NCBI GenBank assembly: GCA_018907035.1
Contig: JACCIC010000216.1
Coordinates: 62,001 to 126,000 of the forward strand
Reading direction: 5' to 3'
Source: Sycobia sp. Sy_11
Lineage: Eukaryota; Arthropoda; Insecta; Hymenoptera; Epichrysomallidae
DNA: 64,000 nucleotides
A model generated the notes under the pieces. That model was not told where the DNA came from. It made no database searches and worked only from the letters and a program-made list of their open reading frames with translations. The position numbers were made by a program, and so were the translations under genes. Each line of letters opens with the position of its first letter. Position 1 is the stretch's first letter. Below, in pieces: positions 35,467 through 46,170 of this stretch.

Positions 35467-37943
35467 TATATATATATACTGAAAAAAATCATTTCTAATA
35501 TCAAGCTTATTTTTTCTCAACAGCAGAACACAAATTTTGGGAATAATAGAATATTTTCTTATTTTGAGAAAATATATCCTCAAACCAATTGATTCGAATT
35601 TAATATCAGGAAAATAAATTCTTCGATTAATTAAATATCTTCTAGATTGTAGTCCAGATTTTCTAGAAAATGGGTGGCTGAAATTGGAAATTAAATAAAT
35701 ATTTTCTTATCGAAAGAATATATTTTCTTGAACCAATAATTTCAAATTTAAAATCAGGAAAATAAATTCTTGGATAAATTAAATATCTCCTAGATTTTTG
35801 TCAAAATTTTCTAGAAAATGGGTGGCTGAAATTGGAAATTAAACAAATATTTTCTTATCTAAAGAAACTATTTTCTTGAACCAATAATTAAAGATTTTGT
35901 ATAAATAAATTTAGTTATTTCATTCAAACCGACAAAATTAAGTGAACATACACTTGGATTAAGATTTTCAATACTTCACTCGAGAAATTGAATTTAAAAT
36001 GAAGAATTCGATTGCTATCTTTAAAACAATAATAACTTGAAATACGTTTTTATTTTCTAGAAACATGAAAATTCAAGTATGTTAAATGTTTATAGAAGTG
36101 CATAGTTTCTTGCTTCAAAGCATTATTTTCTTGAGTTTAAGAATCAAAAGTTTAAACTAAGCGAATAATTTCTTGAATTCTTTGACAATTTATACGTTAA
36201 TTTTCTTTTATTACAATTATTTCAAAACTTCGACCTAACCGGGATTCTATGCACAAACCTTTGGATTCGCAAGCTCACACCTTATTAATTACCCTATCCC
36301 AGTACACTGTGGACAATCATAAAAATCTTTTATATCAATTTTAGATCTCCTATAGTTATACATTATGCAATTAATTTATGGATTCCAATGAATAGTATAT
36401 GCATTTATATATATAATATATTTATATTAAAACAATTTCTATAACGTATTGATTTTAAAATATGATTTTCCATATCCAGATAATATTTTTTTAAATTCAA
36501 TCATAATACAATTTACGAAATCGAAAAATAACTAATTTTTGTATTTATATCACAGAAAAAAATGGTTGTCATATCAAGTCAATATTTCTGTGTAATTAAA
36601 AAAATTAAGTTAAAAAAATTTCTTAAAATATAACATGTATATTTAGAAATTAATTATGCTTTACACATTAAAGCAATTATACTTACACATACTATATACA
36701 TGATTAGAAGATATTAAAAGAAATTATAAAAGAAATTCCTTATTGAAGAACTTATTCGCTTCAATTCAAAATTACAGGAGAACCCAGTTCTCAATATTAC
36801 CCATTTGTGTACTATAGTGTACAACTCAAGTTTATTATATTGTGAAATTTTGAAATCAATGTATTGATATAAGGAATTGAGTTCTTGAGAGAAGTTAACT
36901 AATAAGCAATCAGTTTCTTGCAATCTAAAAATATTAGATATAATTAGTAAATATTGAGTAAATGATAATTAATAAAATTCTCTGCGTCCGAATATTAAAT
37001 AAATATATTCTTATATTTAGATGTAAGTGGTATTTTATATTTATATTGATCTTTTATATTTTATTTAATATTTTTCATTATAAAGTGAAGAGTGGTAAAT
37101 TTGTTTTTTACAGTAATAAAAGCAAGGTTATTATTTTCTTAATTTATGAAACCAATATCTCAAGGTAAGAAATTAAGATCATGAAAGTAGTTATTTATCC
37201 AAATAATCATTGAACTAAAAAAAATACTACATAAATATTAATAAATATTGATTAAAATGTAGTCAACAAATTTTTTGTGACTGTATATTAAATAAATACT
37301 TTTTAGATTGTGAAAGAAGTTGCTTCATATAAGAAAACCAGTATTTAAAAAGCTCTTTCATCAAAAACTTGCTTGCTTGAATTAAAATGATATAAGATTG
37401 ATATTTTACTATATGAGCTAAAAAATAGGAAATTTATTTTTTAGGGTGACAAATAATCCTTAGATTTAAGAAAATAATTTTTGCGTGAAATTCAGTAAGA
37501 AAAAAAAAATGAGGTAATCTAGGTAAGTAATTTCTTACTTTTTAGCTAATCTCGAGAAATCCATAACTCATTCGGTTTAGTTGAACGGATGTTCTAAAAT
37601 ATCTAGTTTATATCGTTTTAATTCAAGCGAATAAGTTCTTGATGCAGGAATTTTTTAGATTCTGGTTTTCCTATTTTAAGCAACTTCTTTCGCAGTCTAA
37701 GAAAATATTTGTTTTAATTTTAATTTAAGAAATAATTCTTTATGCGCTACAAGGCGCATACATATTTACTTGATATTGGCAGATATTTTTTCAGTGACAT
37801 AGAATAATACAAAAAATAATTATTTTTCAGCTTCATATAGCTAAGAAAATTACATTTAAGAAAAGATTATCTAGATTATCTAGATTTGTTTAATATAATA
37901 TAATATATATAATATCAAGAAGTTTTAAAATCATGGTTTATTT

Positions 37944-39682
37944 TGTAACGTTCCTATCCCCCTCGGAATAGCCTACGCGGTATCTTCCCAGGGTAGTTTT
38001 GAGAGGGGTGGAAGTTTTTCAGGATCGGACGGCGGTTTCAGGAAAATAATATTACATGAACACAGTATAAATTCTTTATAACAAAAAATTAATTTATTTA
38101 TCTAAAAAAGTCCAATTCCTCTATTTACAGGATTCTGAAACAAATAAATATAAAACAAAAAATAATTAATAATAGTAATTTATCGCTAGATCTATATTAT
38201 TATTATAGTTAATTTTGCGCTATTTTCCGCAATGCCTCTAATATTCGGCGCTAGTTACCGCACGAATACCCGGTGTTATTTTCCACGCGGGGATTTAATG
38301 AACCGAGACAGGTAGATTTTTAAGGAATAAAAGAATAAGGAAAACTTAACTCCACTGGTCTTTTGAGGAGCGCCTCGCAACCAGGATCAAGAGTTAAGGG
38401 GAGAATTTTTAGTCAGGATAAGTAAACTGCTGGTCTTTTGAGGAGCGCCTCGCAACCAAGATCACGTTTACTTCAGGATAGGTAAAGTTATTAGCCGTCT
38501 GTCTTTTGAGGAGCGCCTCGCAACAGAGATCAAGCTAATAACTTCGGAGAAATAGGTAAATGTAAGGATAAGTAAACTGCTGGTCTTTTGAGGAGCGCCT
38601 CGCAACCAGGATCACGTTTACTTAGGAAAGGTAAATTATTAACCGTCTGTCTTTTGAGGAGCGCCTCGCAACAGAAATCAAATTAATAATTTCGGAGAGG
38701 ATTTTTACAAGTCAGGATTAATTTGAGCTCTGGAAAGGTTTTAGCTCCGGGAGGAGTTCGTGTGAAACAACTTCGGGGCAGTTGGTTCACCGGGCGAACT
38801 GCCGATTTTGCCTGTTGCAGTCCCTTTTCTAATAAAATAATCGGATAATTCCGTCGCCGCTCGTTTAATTTCGGACGAGGCGCCGAATTATAATAATTAT
38901 AATAATAATTATAATAATAATAATAATCAATAATAACAATAATAATCAATAATAATTATAATACTCAATAATAATTACAACAATTATTATTTTATATTTC
39001 GTTATTATTAGCAGCCGGTGTGCTGCGCACAGTAATAATATACATGTACACAAGTTTAAATATTTATATACATATATTTATACATCATGCGTACATTAAA
39101 TCGTTTGTTTTAGTTAATTTAATTAAATACAGCGGGTGCATTCGTTTTCGGACACCCGTTGTATATGTTGGTATTCGCGCGTTCGCTACATTCGTTGCGG
39201 CTCAGGCTGCTTAGTGAGAGCGTGCAGTAGTGTGCGTGCGGCACGTATTAGAGGGGATAGCGGCCGACGGTCTAATACATTGAACGCGCTCTCTCTTGCC
39301 GCGCGCAGTGTATCCCCTCTACGGCATACACTGTACTTAACTTAGTGGTAGAGAGAGAGACTAGATCGCGTTCTCTCTCTACTCGTTCGAGTTTCGGCAG
39401 TTGCGACGGCTACCTTCTCCAGTAGTCGTCGCGACCTTTGCCCGGTTTTCGGTATTTACGCGAGTTTTAATTTTCTAATTGTAGAAATAATATATTTAAT
39501 ATATTATTTCTAATGATATTCGTAATTATTTCTTTTGGTGTTTATACATCTAAGTCCGCGTATGTATGTAAAATACATCCACTAAATTAGATGTAACACC
39601 ATCATAAGTATTTTAATTTTAACATGTAAAATAAATTCTTTCTTCGGAATGAATTTGCGCGGCCATGTTTTTGGCCGTCGCA
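37944..39682 (+). mobile_element. Solo LTR, Gypsy-like, 1,739 bp
   Basis: Starts TGTAACGTTCC, ends GGCCGTCGCA, with a 4-bp direct repeat ATTT at 37,940-37,943 and 39,683-39,686. The mirror position in the right arm (about 59,490-59,500) gives the uninterrupted site GGTTTATTTTTAAG (read as its complement), proving insertion. AATAAA at 39,629-39,634, 48 bp before the end, suits an LTR in plus orientation. No gag-pol accompanies it, so it is a solo LTR. TG...CA and a 4-5 bp duplication fit Ty3/Gypsy; the family is not further identified. Its interior is unusually rich in inverted repeats. Confidence 0.75.
38345..38692 (+). repeat. Five tandem covarying hairpins in solo LTR
   Basis: Hairpins at 38,345-38,398, 38,420-38,473, 38,485-38,544, 38,570-38,623 and 38,633-38,692. 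All share the apex GAGGAGCGCCTC (GAGG-AGCG-CCTC). The middle stem is CTGGT/ACCAG in 1 and 4 (one end mismatch in 2) and TCTGT/ACAGA in 3 and 5. Outer stems: CTTAACTC/GAGTTAAG, AAGTAAAC/GTTTACTT (2 and 4), AAGTTATTAGC/GCTAATAACTT (3), AAATTATTAA/TTAATAATTT (5). Hairpins 2-3 and 4-5 are a ~150-bp tandem duplication. Confidence 0.85.
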
Positions 39683-41711
39683 ATTTTTAAGAAATATTTC
39701 AAAGTTTTTAAGCAAGCTATACGTTACTGAACACTTCACAAGCGACCTTTTGTTTTAGTCTTATTGTTGCATTGCTCGTGATCGGTCCACATTTGATCTT
39801 AGCAAATATTTTTTCAGTGCTATAGAGTAATACAAAAAAGAATTATTTTTCAGTTTCATATACCTAAGAAAAATACATTTCAGAAAATATTATCTAGATG
39901 TGGGAAATCAAGAATTAAAACCAAAACATTATATAAATTGTTATAATATAAGTATTATGTATAAATGCATATACTATTCATTGCAATCCATAAATAAATT
40001 TCATAATGTATAACTATAAGAGATCGAAAATTGATATATAAAATTTTTATGATTGCCCACAGTGTACTGGGATAGGGTAATTAATAAGATGTTACCTTGT
40101 GAATCCAAAGGTCTGCGGATAGAATTACGGTTAGGTCGAAGTTTTGAAATAAATGTAATAAAAGTAAATTAACGTATAAATTGTAAAAGAATATAAGAAA
40201 TTATTCGCTTAGTTTAAATTTTTGATTTTTAAAGTCAAGAAAATAATGCTTTGAATCAATGAACTACTTTTAAACATTTAACATACTTGAATTTTCATGT
40301 TTTTGAAAATAAAAACGTATTTCAAGTAATTATTTTTTTAAAGATAAGAATCAAGTTCTTCATTTTAAACTAAATTTCTTGAGTGAAGTATTGAAAATCT
40401 TAATCCAAGTATGTATTCACTTAATTTTGTCGGCTTGAATCAAATATCTAAATTTTCTGATTCCAAAATTTTCAGTTATTGGTTCAAGAAAATATTTTCA
40501 CCCATTTTCTAGAAAATCTTGACAAAAATCTAGAAGATATTTAATTAATCTAAGAATTTATTTTCCTGATTTCAAATTTGAAATCATTGGTTCCAGATAA
40601 GATTTTCTTTAGATAACAAAATTTTGTTTGCTTAGATTAAGAACATATTTATTTATATATGTATTGCGTAACTCTGTTCTATATATACTGTATAAAAACA
40701 ATTAAATACTAATTTCTAGAAAATATTAGTTTGATTCTGTAAAGCCTTTTTTAGAGAATCAAAAGTATTGTGTTCAGGTATATGATTACTAAATTTAAGA
40801 AATTCAGGTTTTCCATTTTAATTTTGATCAGCTTGTTTGAAAGAAACGTTTTCTTGAAAATAAAAATACTTATTTTTAGATTACGATGAGCTAAATTTAA
40901 GTAATTAGAACATTGGAATTAAATAAATATGTACTTGACTGAATTTTTGTTCTTAAGAAAATCTATTCGCTTGGTTTCAGAAAATCATGTTTTTCCTGAA
41001 TGTAAGTTAATATTTCGATCGCCTTCAAATTTTGAATACGTATTCTATACGGTCAGGATTAAATGATAGGATATTTTTTACTGCAAATTTAACAAAAAAA
41101 AAAAATAACATAATGATGGCAACATTTTTTGCATGTATGTCGGTAAACTGCCTGCTAGGCCTCGTACAACGTGCGTGCAGATGGACAGGTAATAAACAGT
41201 GAGAGCAGGTGAGAGAAAGAAACGAAACAGTATAGAGCAAACTGACTTAAAATTCTGTACCAAGAGTTCCCAAAAAAATATATTCAAACTAACGGAGGAT
41301 ATAGAATAGTCATGACAATATTGCGGTGAAGTACATTATTGTTAATAAAAAAACATTTAAAGAAAAACTATATAGATTAAAAAGTATGTATTTTGATGAG
41401 ATTTTGAACTTTTAGTTAAATCGTTTAATGGAATTTTTTGTATTTTACGAGATAAGTTAGAAAACAATATTTTGACTAATTTTTAATGTGATTTATTATA
41501 AAATTGAAGTTATCACCAATTTTTACTACCATATATATAATCAGAATTCTAAGAAACGTATATATAAAAATTATAACAATCGCGTTAGTCGACTAATTGA
41601 AAAATTTGGTAGCTCTTGGCTATAAGAGATTTTCTCGGCTTTGATGTTTGCCAGTTTTCCTTAAAGTTGCCGTAGGTTTCAAAACTTCGAGCTGCTTGCT
41701 AACTGCTGCGA

Positions 41712-41713
<2 letters not shown>

Positions 41714-41753
<40 letters not shown>
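41714..41753. repeat. (TA)n microsatellite
   Basis: Lies in the left arm; only a short TATATATAC remains at the mirror position near 56,500. Confidence 0.9.
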
Positions 41754-41757
<4 letters not shown>

Positions 41758-41969
41758 ACATGTAGCAATAAAATTTCTTTTTGGTCAGTATAAGCAACTC
41801 ATCTTTTATTGCAACCCCCGCTGCCAGCCTATTGTCTCAACAAGCTTTCCTTCTGCACGCGCCAAAGACATTCGTCTTCCCCCGTTGATCGCACCATCGC
41901 ACGAGCTCGAAAAACAACATCTGTAATATCCCACAGTCGGTACCTCGCTTTGGACGCCAGAGGCCCTCG

Positions 41970-42480
41970 TTTTTTTTTTTTTTTTTTTTTTTTTTAAATG
42001 CTTTTATTGATGTCAAAAATTATTTACATTTACAGAGTGGGTAAAACATAACAAAACCAGGATTTAAATATATATATATATTTTTTTTACAAAATGGTGG
42101 TGAGAACCACGCTCGTTGCAATGTTTTTTGTACAAAAGTTGTTACATGTTTAGATATTTACATAGTCTTTTCGCATCTTACGATCAAGTTATTCAGTGTT
42201 GTCGGGTACCCACATGCCAAGTCTGCCAGCAGAGGGCAGCTTGGCACCTTAGTTAACCCGTGAGTAACCACACAGGCCTCCGGTTAATATATAAGCCCTT
42301 GATCCGGTCCATATGACCGCGTCTAAGGCAGGGGTTACCGACAATGCCTTACTGATGAGTCCAGTCGGTAACCCCGGGACAAAACGCACCATGAGCCATC
42401 GCTCTAAATATAGGTGTGTACATACGGGATTGTAGCGACCCCTGTGATACACCCTATAGTGTGATGTAGTGTTAGAAAAA
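41970..42480 (-). mobile_element. Jockey-like LINE: poly(A) tail and 3' UTR
   Basis: A run of ~26 T at 41,970-41,995 is the poly(A) tail of a minus-strand LINE. It is preceded by GAGGCCCTCG (41,960-41,969), which with the first tail bases repeats as GAGGCCCTCGTTTT at 56,035-56,048, so the TSD is 10-14 bp. The 3' UTR block 42,200-42,475 is GC-richer than the rest and recurs at 62,632-62,887. It has two strong hairpins: GCCAAG(t)CTGCC/GGCAGCTTGGC at 42,216-42,245 and a perfect 12-bp stem GGGGTTACCGAC/GTCGGTAACCCC at 42,331-42,375. Confidence 0.8.
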
Positions 42481-43431
42481 TTTTATCAATGCATAGACAT
42501 AGGAAGAAAAACTAACTTTACTAACATGGTATTTTGGGATGAAGGGAGAGAAAAAAAAAAGTAAAAGAACAAATGGAGACAAAAATCAAAACAGAGACAA
42601 AACAAATCATAAAAACTTTAGAATAATTATTATCTTAATCATACTCTTAAATTATATTAATAGTTACCAGTTCACTGTATATGAATTTAGTTGTATTCGA
42701 ATCGAAACATAGTTTTCCTATCTCTTTTTGTGATGTCTATTTTGAATCTTAATACTGTGCTGTTTGTATATTAATATAGTTTTTTGTTATTATTTCTCCT
42801 AGCAATATTATATAGTATAGGAACTTAAAATCATTTACCGTAGCGAAATCATTATTTATTCTTTCTAACGAGTACAATTTTTTAGTATTGTGTATGTTCT
42901 TAATCAATTGGTTATCTACTAAATTTATTGACTTTACATATTTTCTGATTAGTTTTATGATAAAAATATCTATTCTAATTATTTCTTGTTTTTTTTTGCA
43001 GCGTTATATTAGATATTCTTTTTTTAAGTGGATCTGAGTATCTTCTATATAAATTTAAGCAACATCTTAAAATTTTTCTTTCAAAAATTCTTATTTTTTC
43101 CATTAAATTCGGATTAATATTAAACCAGATAGGACAGGAATAGGTAATTATTGATCTTCATAAGCTTAGGTAGGTTATAATTTTGGCTTTTTGATTTAGT
43201 GGGGAAAAGAAAAAGTTGTGTAATTTTTTGAAAATAATGTTTGATTTATTTATTTGTATATTGACATGTGCATTAAATCGTATTAAGTCATCTAAGTATA
43301 CGCCAAGATATCTTACGGATCTTTTGTGTGGTATACTAATGTTGTTGTCTTTGATTTCGATAGACCTCCAATTACTTTTGATATTTTTTGGTGTCCTGTT
43401 GTTGATTGGGTTGCGGAACAGTATAGTCATA
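42481..43431 (-). pseudogene. Jockey-like LINE: RT C-terminal region
   Basis: On the minus strand, TILFRNPINNRTPKN, HKRSVRYLGVYLDD and NAHVNIQINKSN (about 43,230-43,431) are the post-RT segment typical of Jockey/I-type LINEs (the FRNP and YLG(V)xLD motifs). Downstream frames to about 42,500 are broken. The RT resumes at about 52,010 beyond a PLE insertion. Confidence 0.8.
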
Positions 43432-44628
43432 AAGAAAATCTGATTCATATTCATAAAGAAAATCTGACATTTAGATTCATAAAGAAAATCTGACATTTAG
43501 AATAATAATATCTTCCATATGTTTTCCAACTTATAATATTGCTAGATTTTTATCTAATATATTGGTTCAGATAGTTGGAAAAACTAGTTCTTAAATTCAG
43601 GATAGTTGGCGTTTTTACAATGAAGTGAAAGATATTATTATTCCAAAAAACTACAAGATGATTTCATTGGATATGGTATATTGGTTTACAAATGTACCTT
43701 GAGAATTGTTAAATTATATTATACAAGAAAATGGCATGATATTAATTTACATACAAAATTAACAATGAATGAATTTATTAAAGCAATTAATTTAGTTTTT
43801 AATAGCACAATTTTTTCGCTTGATAATAAATTTTATGAATAAAAATACGAATGTCCAATGGGGTCGTCTTTGTCACCGGTTATAGCTAATTTAGTTATGG
43901 AAAAGTTGGAAAGTACAGCCTTGTCAAAATTGCTTTTTGAACCAATGATATTTAAGAGATATGTTGATGATATCTTTACAATTGTTCCACAAGTTTTTGT
44001 GGATGAAATGGTGGATGTTTTTAATTCTGTACATGACAGAATTAAATTTACAAGGTAGACTGAAGTTAATAATCAGTTGAGTTTTCTGGACATTAATATC
44101 ATTAGATGTAGTAATAATAAAGCGAAACTTAATTGGTACAGAAAACCTACTTAGTCAGGTAGCTTTTTAGATTTTAATTCACACCACCCATTCGGAAACA
44201 AAATTGGAGCATTAAAAGGTGTCATTGACAGAGCAATGAAATTGTCACATAAAAATTTTAGACAAAATAATTTACAGATAGCAAGAGAGACTTTCATTAA
44301 TAATGGTTATCCAATTCAATTTATTAATAGATTAATTGCTGAGAGATTGTTTGACATTTATAATACCGAAAATAGACATAGTGCAGGAATTGATGTTAAC
44401 GGAGGCAAAATTATTGTCTTGCCATGTGTTCGAGGATTGTCTGAAAGAATAAAAAGAAATTTTCGGAAATATAACATTCAAATTTTCTTTAAAAATAGCA
44501 ATAATTTGAGCAGATTGTTTAATTAATAATTTTTAAATTAAATTATAATTAATTTTTAATAATTGCAAAGATAAGGATGATTTATGCTTAAAATCAGGAG
44601 TTGTTTACAAGATTAATTGCATGGATTG
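43432..44628 (+). pseudogene. Penelope-like element fragment, first part
   Basis: Same family as 32,563-34,024, nearly identical. Starts with three tandem CATAAAGAAAATCTGA units, then RT (NIARFLSNIL, SWRFYNEVKDIIIPKNYK), MGSSLSPVIANLVMEKLE and KRYVDDIFTIVPQVFVDEM in an open frame at 43,858-44,058 (no stop where copy 32.6 kb has one). The linker frame 44,236-44,526 follows, then an extra AATTAATAA-type expansion. Broken at 44,628 by the solo LTR; continues at 51,337. Confidence 0.85.
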
Positions 44629-45841
44629 TGTTCGGGCATACCGGCTGCAGCTGTGCGCGGAGAAAGCGAAGAACTCGAATTTTTCCCATCGTTTTCTTCG
44701 GCATAAATTTTTATTGCTACGTCGAAGAAAGCAATCATGTTCGAGGACTGACCAGCGTCACACGGAAATATTCATTTGTGACGCTATAAATGTAAGATCG
44801 CATCCGCACGCGGCCCCCACATGCCCTTTGTCACCACTCCCAAGATCCAGCACGCTCTCTCGCGAATGAACTGAGAGCATGTTTCATTTTCTCAGCTTAG
44901 GGCTCAAAGCCGTTAGAACCCCCCCCTTTCGTTCACGGTTTCAGGTACGAGGTCGCCTTCAAGGCTCAGGATTATGGAGTTCAGTTCGTTCTCGACCGTC
45001 GATCCGCCCTTTATGCTGTTCGCGCGTCCCGTTTGTTTTCTCGTATCGTTCCGTGTTAGTGTTAACTGTACCTTAACATTATAATAGTTAAGTTGCGAAT
45101 CGGGTATCAATTAATACTACGCTTTTAGTCTTCGGATAGATTTATATAAAATCTCCGGGCGCGTATATTGCTGTAATATACGATCTCCCGTGTAATCGAT
45201 GCGAGAGGCGGTTCATTGTACAATCGCGCGTATTTAATCCTTAGGTGAAGCGTATTGTAATGTTAAGTAGTGTCTTGCGTGTATAAGTGTATTTAGTGTA
45301 TGTACCGTATTGATTCATTAAGCTTAAGTATCAATATTTATTGACGTGTCGTGTGTGGGTTGTGAATGTATTTTGGCGCATCAGCGGGGCAAGGACCTAG
45401 CCTTGTGGAGATATTGCTACGAGCAAGTCTGCGAGGGTGTTCCCAGCGGCACTCGTGCCCGGTGGCTGCCGTCCATGGCGAGGTTTAATTCCGTTCTCGA
45501 GACGTCGAGGCCACGACGCAGAGCAGAAGGTAACGCGGAACATCCTTCCCCATCGACCTTACCAGCCCCAAGAGCGTTTCCGTGATCGCCGTGCGGGTAA
45601 ATGTATATGGCGAAGGAGTACTCCACCACAGCGTAAGCGTTAGTTTTATGAGCGCTCGTAGTTGTATCTAGGGTATACCCACGCGTTTCTTCTAATAATT
45701 TTATATTCGCTTAAATTTGTGGCTTTTTCTTCCTCTCCTCAAGAGGAGGTTTTTTAAGCCACAAATTTATAATAAAGATTTATTAAACATTTATTGCTAT
45801 TTTTCTTTGCACTCGACCCATCGTTTCTCTTTGACCTCACG
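44629..45841 (+). mobile_element. Solo LTR, first part (BEL/Pao-like?)
   Basis: Starts TGTTCGGGCATACCGG directly after GATTG (44,624-44,628). The other end (51,265-51,336) ends TCAACTCAACA, followed by GATTG (51,337-51,341). So TG...CA ends with a 5-bp duplication inside the PLE coding region; the intact PLE at 33,671-33,690 confirms the empty site. Without the inserted LINE the LTR is ~1.29 kb. It is GC-rich versus its surroundings. A 13-bp perfect stem AAATTTGTGGCTT/AAGCCACAAATTT (45,713-45,768) immediately precedes AATAAAG. Assignment to BEL/Pao is a guess from the TGTTCGGG start and size. Confidence 0.65.
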
Positions 45842-45842
45842 A

Positions 45843-45891
<49 letters not shown>

Positions 45892-45900
45892 TTTTTTTTT
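45842..45900 (-). repeat. (ATT)n and A-tail at the R1-like LINE 3' end
   Basis: About 45 bp of (ATT)n followed by 11 T. On the minus strand this is the LINE 3' end, a short A run, then (AAT)n. A second (ATT)n of similar length lies at the LINE 5' end (51,265-51,308), so the target was probably an (ATT)n tract in the LTR. Confidence 0.75.
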
Positions 45901-46170
45901 CCGGAGTCTGTGAATGCTGTTTATGCATCTCCGATGGTCGTTCAGCAAGAATGGTCCTGAAAAACGACCACCGGAGTATGTGCGACTCGACAGAAAACCC
46001 ATGTCACTACGCACTAAACACATATCTCCGTGTTGCACCGACACCAGCCCGGAACTGTTATACACATTACTTCAGCCTGGGCGGCAGTCCTTGCGTGGTC
46101 ATTTCACGTTCATATCTTTCATTTCAGATTCTCATGCATACTCGATATTACATTCACTCTTCATAGACTT
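45901..46170 (-). other. R1-like LINE 3' UTR
   Basis: About 270 bp between the ORF2 stop and the A-rich tail. No ORF consistent with the element. Expected to hold the RT recognition structure for target-primed reverse transcription; none was identified by eye. Confidence 0.7.

Larger units (their letters stand above)
35475..41969. repeat. Giant palindrome, left arm (outer part)
   Basis: Reverse complement of about 56,280-61,745. Outer end CTGAAAAAAATCATTTCTAA at 35,481 mirrors 61,745. The 69-codon frame 36,714-36,923 mirrors 60,507-60,716. The stretch 41,640-41,969 mirrors 56,280-56,585. The arm has a solo LTR (37,944-39,682) and a ~150-bp tandem duplication (about 35,598-35,880) that the right arm lacks; it lacks ~525 bp and ~400 bp present in the right arm (about 56,985-57,510 and 58,150-58,545). 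It is continued after the LINE insertion at 56,035-56,110. AT-rich, no convincing ORF. Confidence 0.85.

Noticed and set aside
36714..36923. 69-codon frame conserved in both palindrome arms
   Set aside because: Its conservation is explained by the arm duplication; other parts of the arms are equally similar and the frame has no recognisable domain.
42331..42375. CTGATGAGT in the LINE 3' UTR as a hammerhead core
   Set aside because: No GAAA follows at the proper distance and it is on the antisense strand of the element.
42249..42452. 67-codon frame shared with 62,635-62,838
   Set aside because: Lies in the LINE 3' UTR; similarity reflects the repeated UTR, and the changes do not look synonymous-biased.
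44879..45643. Arg/Pro-rich frames on both strands
   Set aside because: Located within the GC-rich solo LTR; short, overlapping and without domain similarity.
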